Part shown: positions 47,080-55,889 of the stretch, in pieces
How the letters are laid out: each line of letters starts with the position of its first letter
Position numbering within the stretch: position 1 is the stretch's first letter
NCBI RefSeq assembly: GCF_965228705.1
Contig: NZ_OZ245832.1
Location: 3,348,001 to 3,412,000 of the forward strand
DNA length: 64,000 nucleotides
DNA from: Croceimicrobium sp965228705
GTDB lineage: Bacteria; Bacteroidota; Bacteroidia; Flavobacteriales; Schleiferiaceae
Direction of reading: 5' to 3'
The notes under the pieces: model-generated
The model's input: the letters and a program-made list of their open reading frames with translations, nothing else
Databases searched by the model: none
What the model was told of the DNA's origin: nothing
Made by a program: the position numbers and the translations under genes

Positions 47080-48471
47080 TTATTCGCCTTTCAGCGCAGC
47101 AAAATGCTTAAAGAAATGAGGGATGGTTTCAATACCCTTATAGTAATTGAATAGGCCATAGTGCTCATTAGGTGAGTGAATTGCATCGCTATCCAAGCCA
47201 AAGCCCATCAGGATACTTTTAAGGCCTAATTCTTTTTCAAATAAGGCAACAATAGGGATGCTGCCGCCACTGCGCACGGGTACCGGAGTTTTTCCAAAGC
47301 TATCTTCCATGGCTTTGCTAGCAGCCCGATAGCCAGGATCATCAGTTGGTGATACATAAGGTAAACCTCCATGGTGTGGAGTTACTTCTACCTTCACAGA
47401 TTTAGGGGCAATTGCTTCAAAATGCTTTTGGAAAAGTGCGGTGATTTTTTCCGGTTCTTGATGCGGTACTAAGCGCATGGAGATTTTAGCTTTGGCCCAG
47501 GATGGAATAACGGTTTTGGCACCTTCACCCTGATAGCCACCCCAAATACCGTTTACATCTAAGGTAGGACGAATGGAAGCACGCTCCATGGTGCTGTAAC
47601 CCAATTCACCATCTACATCACTGAGGTCGAGCGCTTTTTTATACTTATCCAAATTAAAGGGGGCCTTAGCCATCGCTTCTCTTTCGGCATCACTTAATTC
47701 CTGTACATCTTCGTAGAAGCCTGGAATGGTAATATGCTTATTATCATCTTGCAGGCTGGCAATCATATTAGCCAAAACGTTGATGGGATTGGCAACTGCA
47801 CCACCGTAAAGGCCCGAGTGTAAATCGCGATTGGGCCCGGTAACTTTTACCTCTACATAGCTTAAACCACGTAATCCGGTAGTGATGCTCGGACTGTCAT
47901 TCGCGATCATGCCTGTGTCGGAAATCAGGATAACATCCGCTGCTAATTTTTCTTGATTGCGACTTACGAACCAACCTAAATTTTCAGAGCCAACTTCTTC
48001 TTCCCCTTCAATCATGAATTTCACATTGCAAGCTAAAGTGCCAGTCTGATTCATTAATTCCAGGGCCTTTACATGCATAAACATTTGCCCTTTATCATCA
48101 CAGGCACCGCGAGCGAAAATGGCACCATCGGGATGAATCTCTGTTTTGCGAATTACCGGTTCAAAAGGCTCGGTAGTCCATAAATCCAGGGGATCGGGGG
48201 GTTGTACATCATAGTGGCCATAAACCAATACGGTGGGTAAAGAAGGGTCTACAATTTTATCAGCATAAACGATGGGGTAGCCGGGGGTCTCGCAAATTTC
48301 AACGTTCTCGGCACCTGCTTTGCGAAGGCTTTCCGCCACTGCATCGGCAGTTTTTAAAACATCGTTTTTATAGGCGCTATCGGCCGAAATACTGGGAATG
48401 CGCAGTAATTCAAAAAGCTCTTCTACAAAGCGCTCTTTATTCTGCTCAAGGTATTCTTTTTGAGAGGACAT
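47080..48471 (-). CDS. M20-family dipeptidase
   Basis: This 463-residue metallopeptidase of the M20 family matches the ArgE/DapE/CNDP-like dipeptidases. Metal and catalytic residues are in VLVYGHYDVQPPDP, ARGACDDKGQ, and the EGEEEVGS glutamate pair, and the dimerisation domain contains LHSGLYGGAVANP. It probably hydrolyses dipeptides in the cytoplasm, since no signal peptide is present. It converges with the PiT gene on a shared terminator. Confidence 0.93.
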   Translation of the reverse strand: MSSQKEYLEQNKERFVEELFELLRIPSISADSAYKNDVLKTADAVAESLRKAGAENVEICETPGYPIVYADKIVDPSLPTVLVYGHYDVQPPDPLDLWTTEPFEPVIRKTEIHPDGAIFARGACDDKGQMFMHVKALELMNQTGTLACNVKFMIEGEEEVGSENLGWFVSRNQEKLAADVILISDTGMIANDSPSITTGLRGLSYVEVKVTGPNRDLHSGLYGGAVANPINVLANMIASLQDDNKHITIPGFYEDVQELSDAEREAMAKAPFNLDKYKKALDLSDVDGELGYSTMERASIRPTLDVNGIWGGYQGEGAKTVIPSWAKAKISMRLVPHQEPEKITALFQKHFEAIAPKSVKVEVTPHHGGLPYVSPTDDPGYRAASKAMEDSFGKTPVPVRSGGSIPIVALFEKELGLKSILMGFGLDSDAIHSPNEHYGLFNYYKGIETIPHFFKHFAALKGE

Positions 48472-48586
48472 TAAATAAGGATTTGCGTAAAGGTAAGGCT
48501 CATTTGAGAATTAGAAAGGACCATGGCCTGAAGCTTTCCATTAAGAAGAGCGAAATGCCATTTAAAGGCTATTTTGCAATTTTAGA

Positions 48587-49711
48587 ATGAGGATAAAGCA
48601 CAATTCAATAGTATCAAAGGCGTTTTATGGAAGCATGCGTTTATTGTTGATTCTAGTCTTTCTGGGAGTGAGTCACTTAGGAGCTCAAAATTGGCAGTCC
48701 CTGTCTGATTACCCAGGAATTGCAGTAGATGATGCTTCGGCATTTAGCATAGGAGATACGGCTTATTTCGGTGCGGGTTTAACATCCTGGTGGGCTCCTC
48801 GAGCTAATTTCTTTGGCCTGGATTTACAGAGCTTTCAATGGTTCTCTATCGCAGCTCTACCAGTTGGGGAGGAACGTCATTATGCGGCAGCATTTAGTAC
48901 CGATCGCTTTGGCTATGTTTTTGGAGGTTATAATGGTCAGCAATTCCTAAATGACCTGTGGCGCTATGATCCCCTTTTAGATCAATGGATGGAAATGAGC
49001 CCCTTGCCGGATTCAGGTCGTTCGGGTACGGCTTGTTTTCGTATTGGTGATACAGCTTATTTTATTGGGGGTAAAAACGATTCCAATTATGCTTTAGCAG
49101 AAGTATGGGCCTATTCAATTAGCGATGACAATTGGCATTCGTTGCAAGATTTTCCTTTTGGTAATCGATGGGCCGCATCAGCAACAGCTATGCTAGGCAA
49201 AGGCTATCTACTTTTTGGCCGCAATGAAAAGGATGAATATCAAAAGGGTTTTTATCGCTATAATCCGAATACCAATCAGTGGATTCATATGATGGATTTC
49301 AGCGGAGCAGGACGATCGCATGCTTGTTTGCTAAGTCTGGACTCTTTATTAGTGGCAGGTTTCGGGATTGATAGTTCGAATCACTATTATGCGGATTGGC
49401 AGGAATACGATAAAACTAATCAAAGCTGGACCAGCCTTAATTCAATACCGGCTGGAGGCCGAAAAGGCGGGATGGCTATAAGCACTGGAGGTAAGCTGGT
49501 TTATTGCACTGGAATTGATGCTGCAGGTTTATGGACGCAGGAAGCCTGGCTTTATACGACCCAATTGGGAGATAGGGAAGTGGAGCCCACTGAAGCGCGA
49601 AAGTTATTGCAGATCGTAGATGTGTGGGGGAGACCGATATCGGCAAAAGCCAGTGGCTTTCAAATTTGGTTATACAGTGATGGTAGTGCTGAAAAGTACT
49701 GGATGCCCTAG
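48587..49711 (+). CDS. Exported kelch-repeat protein
   Basis: This 374-residue protein has a signal peptide (RLLLILVFLGVSHLGAQ) and about five to six kelch-type repeats with FGGYNGQQFLNDLWRYDP and FIGGKNDSNYALAEVWAY, forming a beta-propeller. The tail (LLQIVDVWGRPI, then WLYSDGSAEKYW) resembles a short variant of the T9SS sorting tail that lacks the YPNP element. ATG 48635 would also give a clean signal peptide. It is directly followed by a GH10 xylanase lipoprotein, so a role in polysaccharide recognition is possible. Confidence 0.78.
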   Translation: MRIKHNSIVSKAFYGSMRLLLILVFLGVSHLGAQNWQSLSDYPGIAVDDASAFSIGDTAYFGAGLTSWWAPRANFFGLDLQSFQWFSIAALPVGEERHYAAAFSTDRFGYVFGGYNGQQFLNDLWRYDPLLDQWMEMSPLPDSGRSGTACFRIGDTAYFIGGKNDSNYALAEVWAYSISDDNWHSLQDFPFGNRWAASATAMLGKGYLLFGRNEKDEYQKGFYRYNPNTNQWIHMMDFSGAGRSHACLLSLDSLLVAGFGIDSSNHYYADWQEYDKTNQSWTSLNSIPAGGRKGGMAISTGGKLVYCTGIDAAGLWTQEAWLYTTQLGDREVEPTEARKLLQIVDVWGRPISAKASGFQIWLYSDGSAEKYWMP

Positions 49712-49755
49712 TCCTTTTGATTTCCTTTGCTAAGGATTATCTTCCCTTTTCATTT

Positions 49756-50796
49756 ATGCGATTGTACAGAAGGCTCTTGATTATAGTACTATTGGCTTCG
49801 GCTTGTAAGCCAAAGCATACGGAATCCTGCACTTTGGAGCCAGCCTTGTATCAAGTCGCAGATTTCCCCATTGGCTGTGCGGTAGATCTAAATCAGTTGG
49901 AGTTCAACCCAAACTACGCTCAATTGTTAGGGCAACAGTTTAATCAGCTCAGCCCTGAAAATCTGATGAAAGCTGAGCATATTCATCCTCAGGTAAATAC
50001 TTACAATTGGTCGGAGGCCGACCGTTTAGTAAACTATTGCCAGCAAGAGAGCAAAAGCTTGCATGGACATACTTTGATTTGGCATCAACAATTACCCACT
50101 TGGATGGAACATTTTTCGGGTACAAAGTCCGAGTGGGAAGCGATGTTTAAGGATCATATCCAAAGCATGTGCAGACATTTTAAGGGAAAAGTTCGCGCTT
50201 GGGATGTGGTGAATGAGGCTTTTAATGAGGACGGAACCTTGCGGAATTCCATTTGGAAGCAACATTTGGGCGCAGGTTATATTGAAAAGGCTTTTCGCTA
50301 TGCACATGAAGCAGATCCGGATGCGCTCTTATTTTACAATGATTTCAATCTGGTCTTAAGTCCTAAGAAGAGAGAGGCGGTATTGGGGCTGCTAAAGAGT
50401 TTGAAACAACGCGGTGTGCCTGTAAATGGTATTGGTTTACAGATGCATATTTCGATTGCTTTTCCCGAAAATCGAGCAATGGAGTCAGCTTTTCAAGATT
50501 TTTCAGAGGCAGGTTTTTTAGTACATATCTCAGAGTTGGATATTTCCGTAAACCCTTATGGAGGGGCTCTTAACAACGATTCTAACTTGTGGGAACGACA
50601 AGCTCAGAAGCTGGCGGTTGTGCTTAGCTTGTACAAACAGATCGACCACTCCAGGCAATACGGAATAACATTTTGGGGCTTAAGTGATGCAGATAGTTGG
50701 ATACCAAGTGCATTTAATCGGGAGGATTACCCTCTGCTCTTTGATGTGAATTATCAGGCGAAAGCCGCCTATTGTAAAATGAAAGAAAGCTTATGA
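49756..50796 (+). CDS. GH10 endo-beta-1,4-xylanase lipoprotein
   Basis: This is a 346-residue lipoprotein (signal ending LLASAC) with a glycoside hydrolase family 10 barrel. GHTLIWHQQLPTWM, the acid/base glutamate in WDVVNEAFN, and the nucleophile glutamate in HISELDIS are intact, and WGLSDADSW completes the site. It should hydrolyse xylan-type beta-1,4 backbones at the cell surface or in the periplasm. The frame opens at TTG 49717, but ATG 49756 gives the lipoprotein signal. No SusC/SusD pair is nearby, so this is not a standard polysaccharide utilisation locus. Confidence 0.92.
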   Translation: MRLYRRLLIIVLLASACKPKHTESCTLEPALYQVADFPIGCAVDLNQLEFNPNYAQLLGQQFNQLSPENLMKAEHIHPQVNTYNWSEADRLVNYCQQESKSLHGHTLIWHQQLPTWMEHFSGTKSEWEAMFKDHIQSMCRHFKGKVRAWDVVNEAFNEDGTLRNSIWKQHLGAGYIEKAFRYAHEADPDALLFYNDFNLVLSPKKREAVLGLLKSLKQRGVPVNGIGLQMHISIAFPENRAMESAFQDFSEAGFLVHISELDISVNPYGGALNNDSNLWERQAQKLAVVLSLYKQIDHSRQYGITFWGLSDADSWIPSAFNREDYPLLFDVNYQAKAAYCKMKESL

Positions 50797-51233
50797 AACT
50801 GCGATCTCTACTATTTGTATTGTTTATTAATCTATTAGCTCAAGAGATTGTGGCTCAAGTGGCGGTAGCTTATTATCCTTTCCAATCGACCTTAAGTGTG
50901 AGCACCGATACTGAAAAGCCTTTATGGGCAGATTTCCGAATTGAGACCAATAGTTTTTATGGTAATCTGAATTCGGAGCTCGATCTGATGTGGAATTGGA
51001 AAAGAGGTGAGTGGGTAAACTATTACAGCGGTGTTGGTTGGAATTTTGCACCCTTCGCCGCAGCTTCAGATTTGGATTTCACTAATGGTTATCTATTTGC
51101 AACTGGAGCGCGGATTAAACCCTGGACTGCCCATCGGAACTTTCAGGTCATACTAGAAATTGCTCCTTATGTAAATCGGCAGTGGGATGGAGGTATTTTT
51201 CGTAGTAGTTTAGGCCTGGCTTATAATTGGTGA
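50793..51233 (+). CDS. Small exported beta-strand protein (unknown)
   Basis: This 146-residue protein has a signal peptide ending near EIVAQ and alternating aromatic strands such as YYSGVGWNFAPFAAAS, ending SSLGLAYNW. The aromatic C-terminus suggests a small outer-membrane barrel, but I cannot name a family. Its start overlaps the xylanase stop by 4 bases (ATGA), so the two are probably co-translated and functionally linked. Confidence 0.65.
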   Translation: MKLRSLLFVLFINLLAQEIVAQVAVAYYPFQSTLSVSTDTEKPLWADFRIETNSFYGNLNSELDLMWNWKRGEWVNYYSGVGWNFAPFAAASDLDFTNGYLFATGARIKPWTAHRNFQVILEIAPYVNRQWDGGIFRSSLGLAYNW

Positions 51234-51319
51234 ATGATGGGAAAATTAATATTCCTTTGATCTGTATTGTAGCCCTAATCCTTACATTTCCAATACTGTA
51301 GAATTTAAACTAATTCCTT

Positions 51320-51757
51320 ATGACCACCGTAAATGTATACCTCACTTTTAATGGCAATTGTGAAGAGGCCTTTAATTTTTACCGCTCTGTATTTGGAGGC
51401 GAATTCGCAATGTTCTCACGCTTTAATGAAATGCCGGCCGATGAGGGGAACCAAATGCCCGAAGAAGAGGGAAATCGAATTATGCATGTGGGGCTGCCCA
51501 TTAGCAAAGAAACTATGTTAATGGGTAGTGATACCGGTGGTGAATGGGCCGCGAACTTTAAGGCGGGTACTAATTTTTCCATTTCAGTTAGCACAGATAG
51601 TCGTGAAAAAGCAGACCAGTTTTTTAATGATTTGGCGGTGGAAGGTCAGGTGATTATGCCCATGAATGATACTTTTTGGGGTGACTATTTCGGGATGTGT
51701 GTAGACCAGTTCGGTATTAACTGGATGGTGGGATATAATGCCAATATGGCTGAATAG
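51320..51757 (+). CDS. VOC-family (PhnB-like) protein
   Basis: This 145-residue protein of the vicinal oxygen chelate superfamily is of the PhnB/DUF1428-like kind. It starts NVYLTFNGNCEEAFNFYRSVFGG, with IMHVGLPI and a C-terminal FWGDYFGMCVDQFGINWMV segment. Such proteins are often annotated as 3-demethylubiquinone methyltransferase-like or glyoxalase-like, but the substrate is unknown. It is transcribed alone. Confidence 0.88.
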   Translation: MTTVNVYLTFNGNCEEAFNFYRSVFGGEFAMFSRFNEMPADEGNQMPEEEGNRIMHVGLPISKETMLMGSDTGGEWAANFKAGTNFSISVSTDSREKADQFFNDLAVEGQVIMPMNDTFWGDYFGMCVDQFGINWMVGYNANMAE

Positions 51758-51807
51758 TCTTCAGGGTTTAAGGGGCTGTTTATCATTGATTTAAAATTGA
51801 TTAAATT

Positions 51808-51836
51808 GGGGCATCTGTATCATGCCCCTGGAGGGG
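51808..51836 (+). promoter_or_regulatory. Overlapping alternative hairpins in a leader
   Basis: GGGGCAT (51808-51814) pairs with ATGCCCC (51822-51828). The same CCCC (51825-51828) can instead pair with GGGG at 51833-51836. The two hairpins are mutually exclusive and lie 30-58 bases before the start at 51866. No T-run follows. Confidence 0.4.
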
Positions 51837-51865
51837 TATTCCTCTTCAGCCCTTAATTTTACCCT

Positions 51866-52747
51866 ATGAAGAAAATTGTATTCTCTGCTTATTTACTGAT
51901 GGCCACTTGCTTTAGTGGACAAGCCCAATGTTTACTCGATTTAGGTCCGGATCGCTATGCCTGTGGAAACTTGCAAGGAACAGATACTCTGGATTTAGGG
52001 GATCAAATAAGCCATCAGAATACGGTTGGCTCCCTTACTTATACCTGGGAGGCACATTATTTCCAGCAATTGGGATCTACAACTATTGAACTATGGGCCT
52101 CTGACCTATTGGATGATACCACATCCGCCAACCCTCAGTATATCGCTCCATTAGACTCGGTACAGTTCTTTTTAACCCTGAGTGATTCTCAAGGAAATAC
52201 CTGTAGCGACTCCATGGTGGTCTACCTGTCTTCTTTTGTAAGTACTCTGGGGACCATTAATGCCAGTATTCAGGAAGGAGATTCGATATTCTTAAACTTT
52301 GGATCAAATATTAGCGGTGGTACCGGACCACTTACTTACCTCTGGCGTCCAAATCATGGATTGGTGGATTCTACCCTGGCAGATGGATTTTGGGCGAAAC
52401 CCAGTCATAGCATTGCCTATTATGCCACGGTATCGGATACAGTTGGCTGTAGCGCCGTGGGTGCACCTTATTATTACATTACGGTGAATCCGCTTTCCGA
52501 AAAGGAATTAAGATTGGCAGATCATTTTAAGGTATATCCTAATCCAAGTTCTGGTGTTTTGTTTATCGAGAGCAATTTGAAAGAGCTTAGGAGTTTTAAA
52601 TTAATTCGTGCCGATGGTCGGACTGTCCTATCCTTAGATCATTTACCCTTACAACTTGACTTATCAGGTTATTCTAATGGTTTGTATTGGTTACAGGTGA
52701 ATACTGCCAGAGAAAGCTTAAGTAAGAGACTTGTTTTGCAGAACTGA
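51866..52747 (+). CDS. Secreted protein with T9SS type A sorting tail
   Basis: This 293-residue protein has a signal peptide ending near GQAQ and two PKD-like beta-sandwich segments (about residues 45-125 and 130-205, with SDSQGNTCSDSMVVYLSS closing the first). The T9SS type A tail begins at FKVYPNPSSGVLFIES. Function is unknown; a secreted or surface adhesin-like role is plausible. It is followed by an AT-rich 242-base intergenic region with no further gene. Confidence 0.78.
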   Translation: MKKIVFSAYLLMATCFSGQAQCLLDLGPDRYACGNLQGTDTLDLGDQISHQNTVGSLTYTWEAHYFQQLGSTTIELWASDLLDDTTSANPQYIAPLDSVQFFLTLSDSQGNTCSDSMVVYLSSFVSTLGTINASIQEGDSIFLNFGSNISGGTGPLTYLWRPNHGLVDSTLADGFWAKPSHSIAYYATVSDTVGCSAVGAPYYYITVNPLSEKELRLADHFKVYPNPSSGVLFIESNLKELRSFKLIRADGRTVLSLDHLPLQLDLSGYSNGLYWLQVNTARESLSKRLVLQN

Positions 52748-52989
52748 TACTTCGGGTTTTTTAGGGAAGGTGTTTTCTTGAAAATTCGGTTTCGGAATGT
52801 TTAAATTTTTCGGATTAAAAATGTCCGGTAAATTTTTTAATGCCTTTCACGTTAATTAAAATTTCAGAGCATTTTTTAAATACCCGATCTCCTTATTTAA
52901 GTTTTTAGCCAATTTCTTAAATAAAGAAATCTTGAACCTTGATCAGTTTTGTCTGACACCCTAGATTAAAGAAATTGCATCTCTTCAAT

Positions 52990-53871
52990 CTATCCCAACC
53001 AAATCAAGCTTACAATCCCCCCAATAATCAACAGTCTATACAGATGGTTGAGGTAATGGAAGTGCTCTTTCTTTTCGGCGAAAGCCAAAAGGCCTGCACT
53101 AAAAAACAGACCGGCCAGACCCAAAGCAAGGTAGTAGCCGATACCGTTTAAGCCCACCTTATAGAATATGGCTCCGGCGGGAATTAAGCCTGCCAGGGTG
53201 AAGGCAGCTACCAACCATTTGGTTTTACGTAATCCCAAAGTTACGGGCAGGGTAGGGTAGCCAAGGATGACATCGCCTTTCAAGGCTTCGAGGTCTTTGA
53301 TAATCTCCCGAATGAAAATGACCAGAAGTACAAAGCTTACATAGGTGAGAATCACTAAATCTTCAAGATGGAAGTAGAGGAAGATGGCAAAGAAGGGAGT
53401 GATGCTCAATAGGGCGGCCATCATATTGCCAATGAAGGTGATCTTCTTCAGTTTATGAGAATAGAACCAGAGGGCGAAATTAAAGGCAGCGAAAAAGAGA
53501 AATACATTAAAACTCACCAATGCCCCCAGTAAGCTTCCGCTGATGGCAAAGAGGAAATACAGGCGCAGGGTTGTGCTCTGCTTGAGGATTTTCTCATAGA
53601 GGGTTTTGTCTGGCCTATTGATGAGATCCTTCTCGAGGTCGTAAAAGTTATTGATGATATAACCCCCGGCCACTGAAAAAAGAGAGGCAAATACAATAGC
53701 ATGGACTTTAAGATCCAGAACTAAAGCCAACCAATTATGGGGATCGTTTAGAACAAAGATGACCGCTAAATACTGGGCGAGCGCTAAAAAGAAAATATTA
53801 TACCACCGCACCAGGGAAAGCAGTGCGGAGAGCTTAAAGATTAGGATCTTGTCTCTCCGGCGCAGCGCCAT
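52990..53871 (-). CDS. UbiA-family prenyltransferase
   Basis: This 293-residue integral membrane protein has about nine helices and the two aspartate-rich motifs of the UbiA superfamily (NNFYDLEKDLINRPDK and REIIKDLEALKGD). It is the last gene of a minus-strand run behind mevalonate kinase and mevalonate diphosphate decarboxylase, so its prenyl donor probably comes from that pathway. Similar genes in Flavobacteriia are annotated geranylgeranylglycerol-phosphate geranylgeranyltransferase; the acceptor here is not proven. It begins immediately after the kinase stop. Confidence 0.85.
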   Translation of the reverse strand: MALRRRDKILIFKLSALLSLVRWYNIFFLALAQYLAVIFVLNDPHNWLALVLDLKVHAIVFASLFSVAGGYIINNFYDLEKDLINRPDKTLYEKILKQSTTLRLYFLFAISGSLLGALVSFNVFLFFAAFNFALWFYSHKLKKITFIGNMMAALLSITPFFAIFLYFHLEDLVILTYVSFVLLVIFIREIIKDLEALKGDVILGYPTLPVTLGLRKTKWLVAAFTLAGLIPAGAIFYKVGLNGIGYYLALGLAGLFFSAGLLAFAEKKEHFHYLNHLYRLLIIGGIVSLIWLG

Positions 53872-54810
53872 TTACAGACGGTATATCAATTCGGTTTCGT
53901 AGCCTTTAAGCAAAGTTTTGGCCTGGTCGTAATCAGGCGTAAAGCCTAATACAAAACCACCACCTCCACTGCCGCAAAGCTTGAGGTAATAAGCATTGGT
54001 TTCGATGCCTTGTTGCCATAATTCCTTCATGCTATGCGGTATCATTGGGCTGAAGTTCTCAAATACCAAATGACTCAATTTCTTGAGGTTATTGAAAAGA
54101 GGCTTGGTGTCTCCTTTCAGGAAAGCAGCAATACAAGCATCATTGTACTTGGTAAACTGCTCTTTCATTACTTTTCGGAAACCCTCATTTTTCATCTTAT
54201 CCATAAAGATGTTTACCATAGGCTGGGTTTCCCCGGGCTGGCCGCTATTTAATAAGAAAATGGCGCCTTTGCCTTCCAGTCTTTCAGGAATATGTACCGT
54301 GCCTAATTCGTCTTTCGACTGAATTAATACTGGCAATTTGAGATAGCAAATAAGGGGGTCGAGTCCGCTACTTCTTCCGTGGAAATAGGACTCCATTTGA
54401 CCTAAAATCTGCTTGAGCTTTTGAATGTTTTCTTTGCTGATATCCGCTTCAGGATCAATGCGGTTTATGGCATAACGATCGTAAATCGCGGCACATAATG
54501 CCCCACTACTGCCTACTCCATATCCTTCAGGGATACTGCTATCGAAATAGTAATTGGCTTCTAAATCTTTACGGAAAGCTTCCAGGTCGAAATGGGCTAA
54601 ACTATCGCCACTGCTTTGTAGTTCCTGCAGGTAATTGAAGAACTTCCATAAGCTCTGATTGGAGCGCTTGGCGGTTTCCGACAATTCTGCTTCGTGCTTA
54701 AAGGCACCTTGATAATAGTTATAAGGAACCGATAAACCCTGGGAATCGTTTATAATGCCATACTCTCCGAAGAGAAGGATTTTGGCGTAGTATAGCGGAT
54801 TATTCTTCAT
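53872..54810 (-). CDS. Mevalonate kinase-like GHMP kinase
   Basis: This 312-residue GHMP-family kinase begins YYAKILLFGEYGI, has the GYGVGSSGALCAAIYDRY phosphate-binding loop near residue 110, and ends with the GSGGGGFVLGF motif. Its neighbours imply phosphorylation of mevalonate or phosphomevalonate. The frame could extend to 54849, but the ATG at 54810 overlaps the preceding stop as TAATG, so translation is coupled and 54810 is chosen. Mevalonate rather than phosphomevalonate as substrate is inference. Confidence 0.88.
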   Translation of the reverse strand: MKNNPLYYAKILLFGEYGIINDSQGLSVPYNYYQGAFKHEAELSETAKRSNQSLWKFFNYLQELQSSGDSLAHFDLEAFRKDLEANYYFDSSIPEGYGVGSSGALCAAIYDRYAINRIDPEADISKENIQKLKQILGQMESYFHGRSSGLDPLICYLKLPVLIQSKDELGTVHIPERLEGKGAIFLLNSGQPGETQPMVNIFMDKMKNEGFRKVMKEQFTKYNDACIAAFLKGDTKPLFNNLKKLSHLVFENFSPMIPHSMKELWQQGIETNAYYLKLCGSGGGGFVLGFTPDYDQAKTLLKGYETELIYRL

Positions 54811-55856
54811 TATGTCAGCTTCGTTGGACCAGGTCCAACCTGATCGCAAATATACTCTCCGTTTTTTAAATAGCCTTTTATAGTGCTGTTAACGAAATCC
54901 AAAGCTTCTTGTTCGATGCTCTTAGGATAAAGTAAATGCACATTAGCACCGGCATCCAGAGTAAAGTAGAGCGGCTTAAGGGTTTCACGGCGGAAATTCC
55001 AAATCTCTTCAATGATCTGAAGGGTATTGGGCTTCATCAATAAAAAATAGGGGCGAGAGCTCATCATCATGGCGTGGAGGGTGAGGGCTTCACTTTCTAC
55101 CAATTCGCCAAAGGCTTCCAAATCACCCTTAGCTAAAATGCTTTGCAGGCTGGCCATATTACGATGGGCCTGCGCAAAGCGTTCTTGCGCAAATGGATGT
55201 CCTTTCATTAAGCCATGTCCGGCAGTGCTGCTTACCGCTTTCTGACCTTTTTCCACCAATAAAATGGTATCTCTAAATTCCTGGAAAATGGAGTCCACTT
55301 TCCCGGTATAGGGGATGGCGTATTCATCACTGCTTTCGGCAATACCTTCTGTTTTACCCCAGAGTCCTAGGCCCCCAAATAAGGATCGGCTGGCCGAACC
55401 GGAGCCTAAGCGCGCCCATTCACTAGCCTTGCGGTAAAATTCGCTTTCACTAAGCTTTTGCCCTTCCGGGGAAAGGGATAATAAACAAAGGGCTAAGGCC
55501 GACATGCCACTGGCAGAACTGGCTATACCACTGCTATGTGGAAAGCTGTTATAGGTGTGGATGCTAAACTTATGGCCCTTTAAAAAGTCAAGCTCCTCTT
55601 CAATGCGCTTAAAGAATTGCTCAATTTTGGGTTTGAAATTATCCGCTTTGCGGTAATCGAGGTACACCTCAAAATCGAAGTCAGCCTGACTTCCTTCCTC
55701 CAGAATTTCCAATTTGGTTTCGGTATAGCTTTCTTTAAGGGTGAAGCTAAGGCTGGGATTCGCCGGTAATTGGGGCTCATATTTTCCCCAGTATTTTACC
55801 AGGGCAATATTCGAGGGGCTTCGCCAACTGCTGGACTTCGAATTCATGGGCTTCAA
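54810..55856 (-). CDS. mvaD: Diphosphomevalonate decarboxylase
   Basis: This 348-residue GHMP-superfamily enzyme converts mevalonate diphosphate to isopentenyl diphosphate. It begins with SPSNIALVKYWGKYEPQLP and has the phosphate-binding HSSGIASSASGMSALALCL loop. The SGSASRSLFGGLGLW and TLDAGANVHLLY segments are conserved in the family. Together with the next gene this shows the organism makes isoprenoids through mevalonate, as Flavobacteriia do. The stop overlaps the kinase start. Confidence 0.93.
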   Translation of the reverse strand: MKPMNSKSSSWRSPSNIALVKYWGKYEPQLPANPSLSFTLKESYTETKLEILEEGSQADFDFEVYLDYRKADNFKPKIEQFFKRIEEELDFLKGHKFSIHTYNSFPHSSGIASSASGMSALALCLLSLSPEGQKLSESEFYRKASEWARLGSGSASRSLFGGLGLWGKTEGIAESSDEYAIPYTGKVDSIFQEFRDTILLVEKGQKAVSSTAGHGLMKGHPFAQERFAQAHRNMASLQSILAKGDLEAFGELVESEALTLHAMMMSSRPYFLLMKPNTLQIIEEIWNFRRETLKPLYFTLDAGANVHLLYPKSIEQEALDFVNSTIKGYLKNGEYICDQVGPGPTKLT

Positions 55857-55889
55857 TTCTATGCTTTAAAGCTCGGGTTTAATATCCAA

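Noticed and set aside
52748..52989. Possible gene or RNA in the AT-rich gap before the prenyltransferase
   Set aside because: No ORF of useful length, no clear hairpin with T-run and no promoter pattern; only a short weak inverted repeat near 52913-52931.
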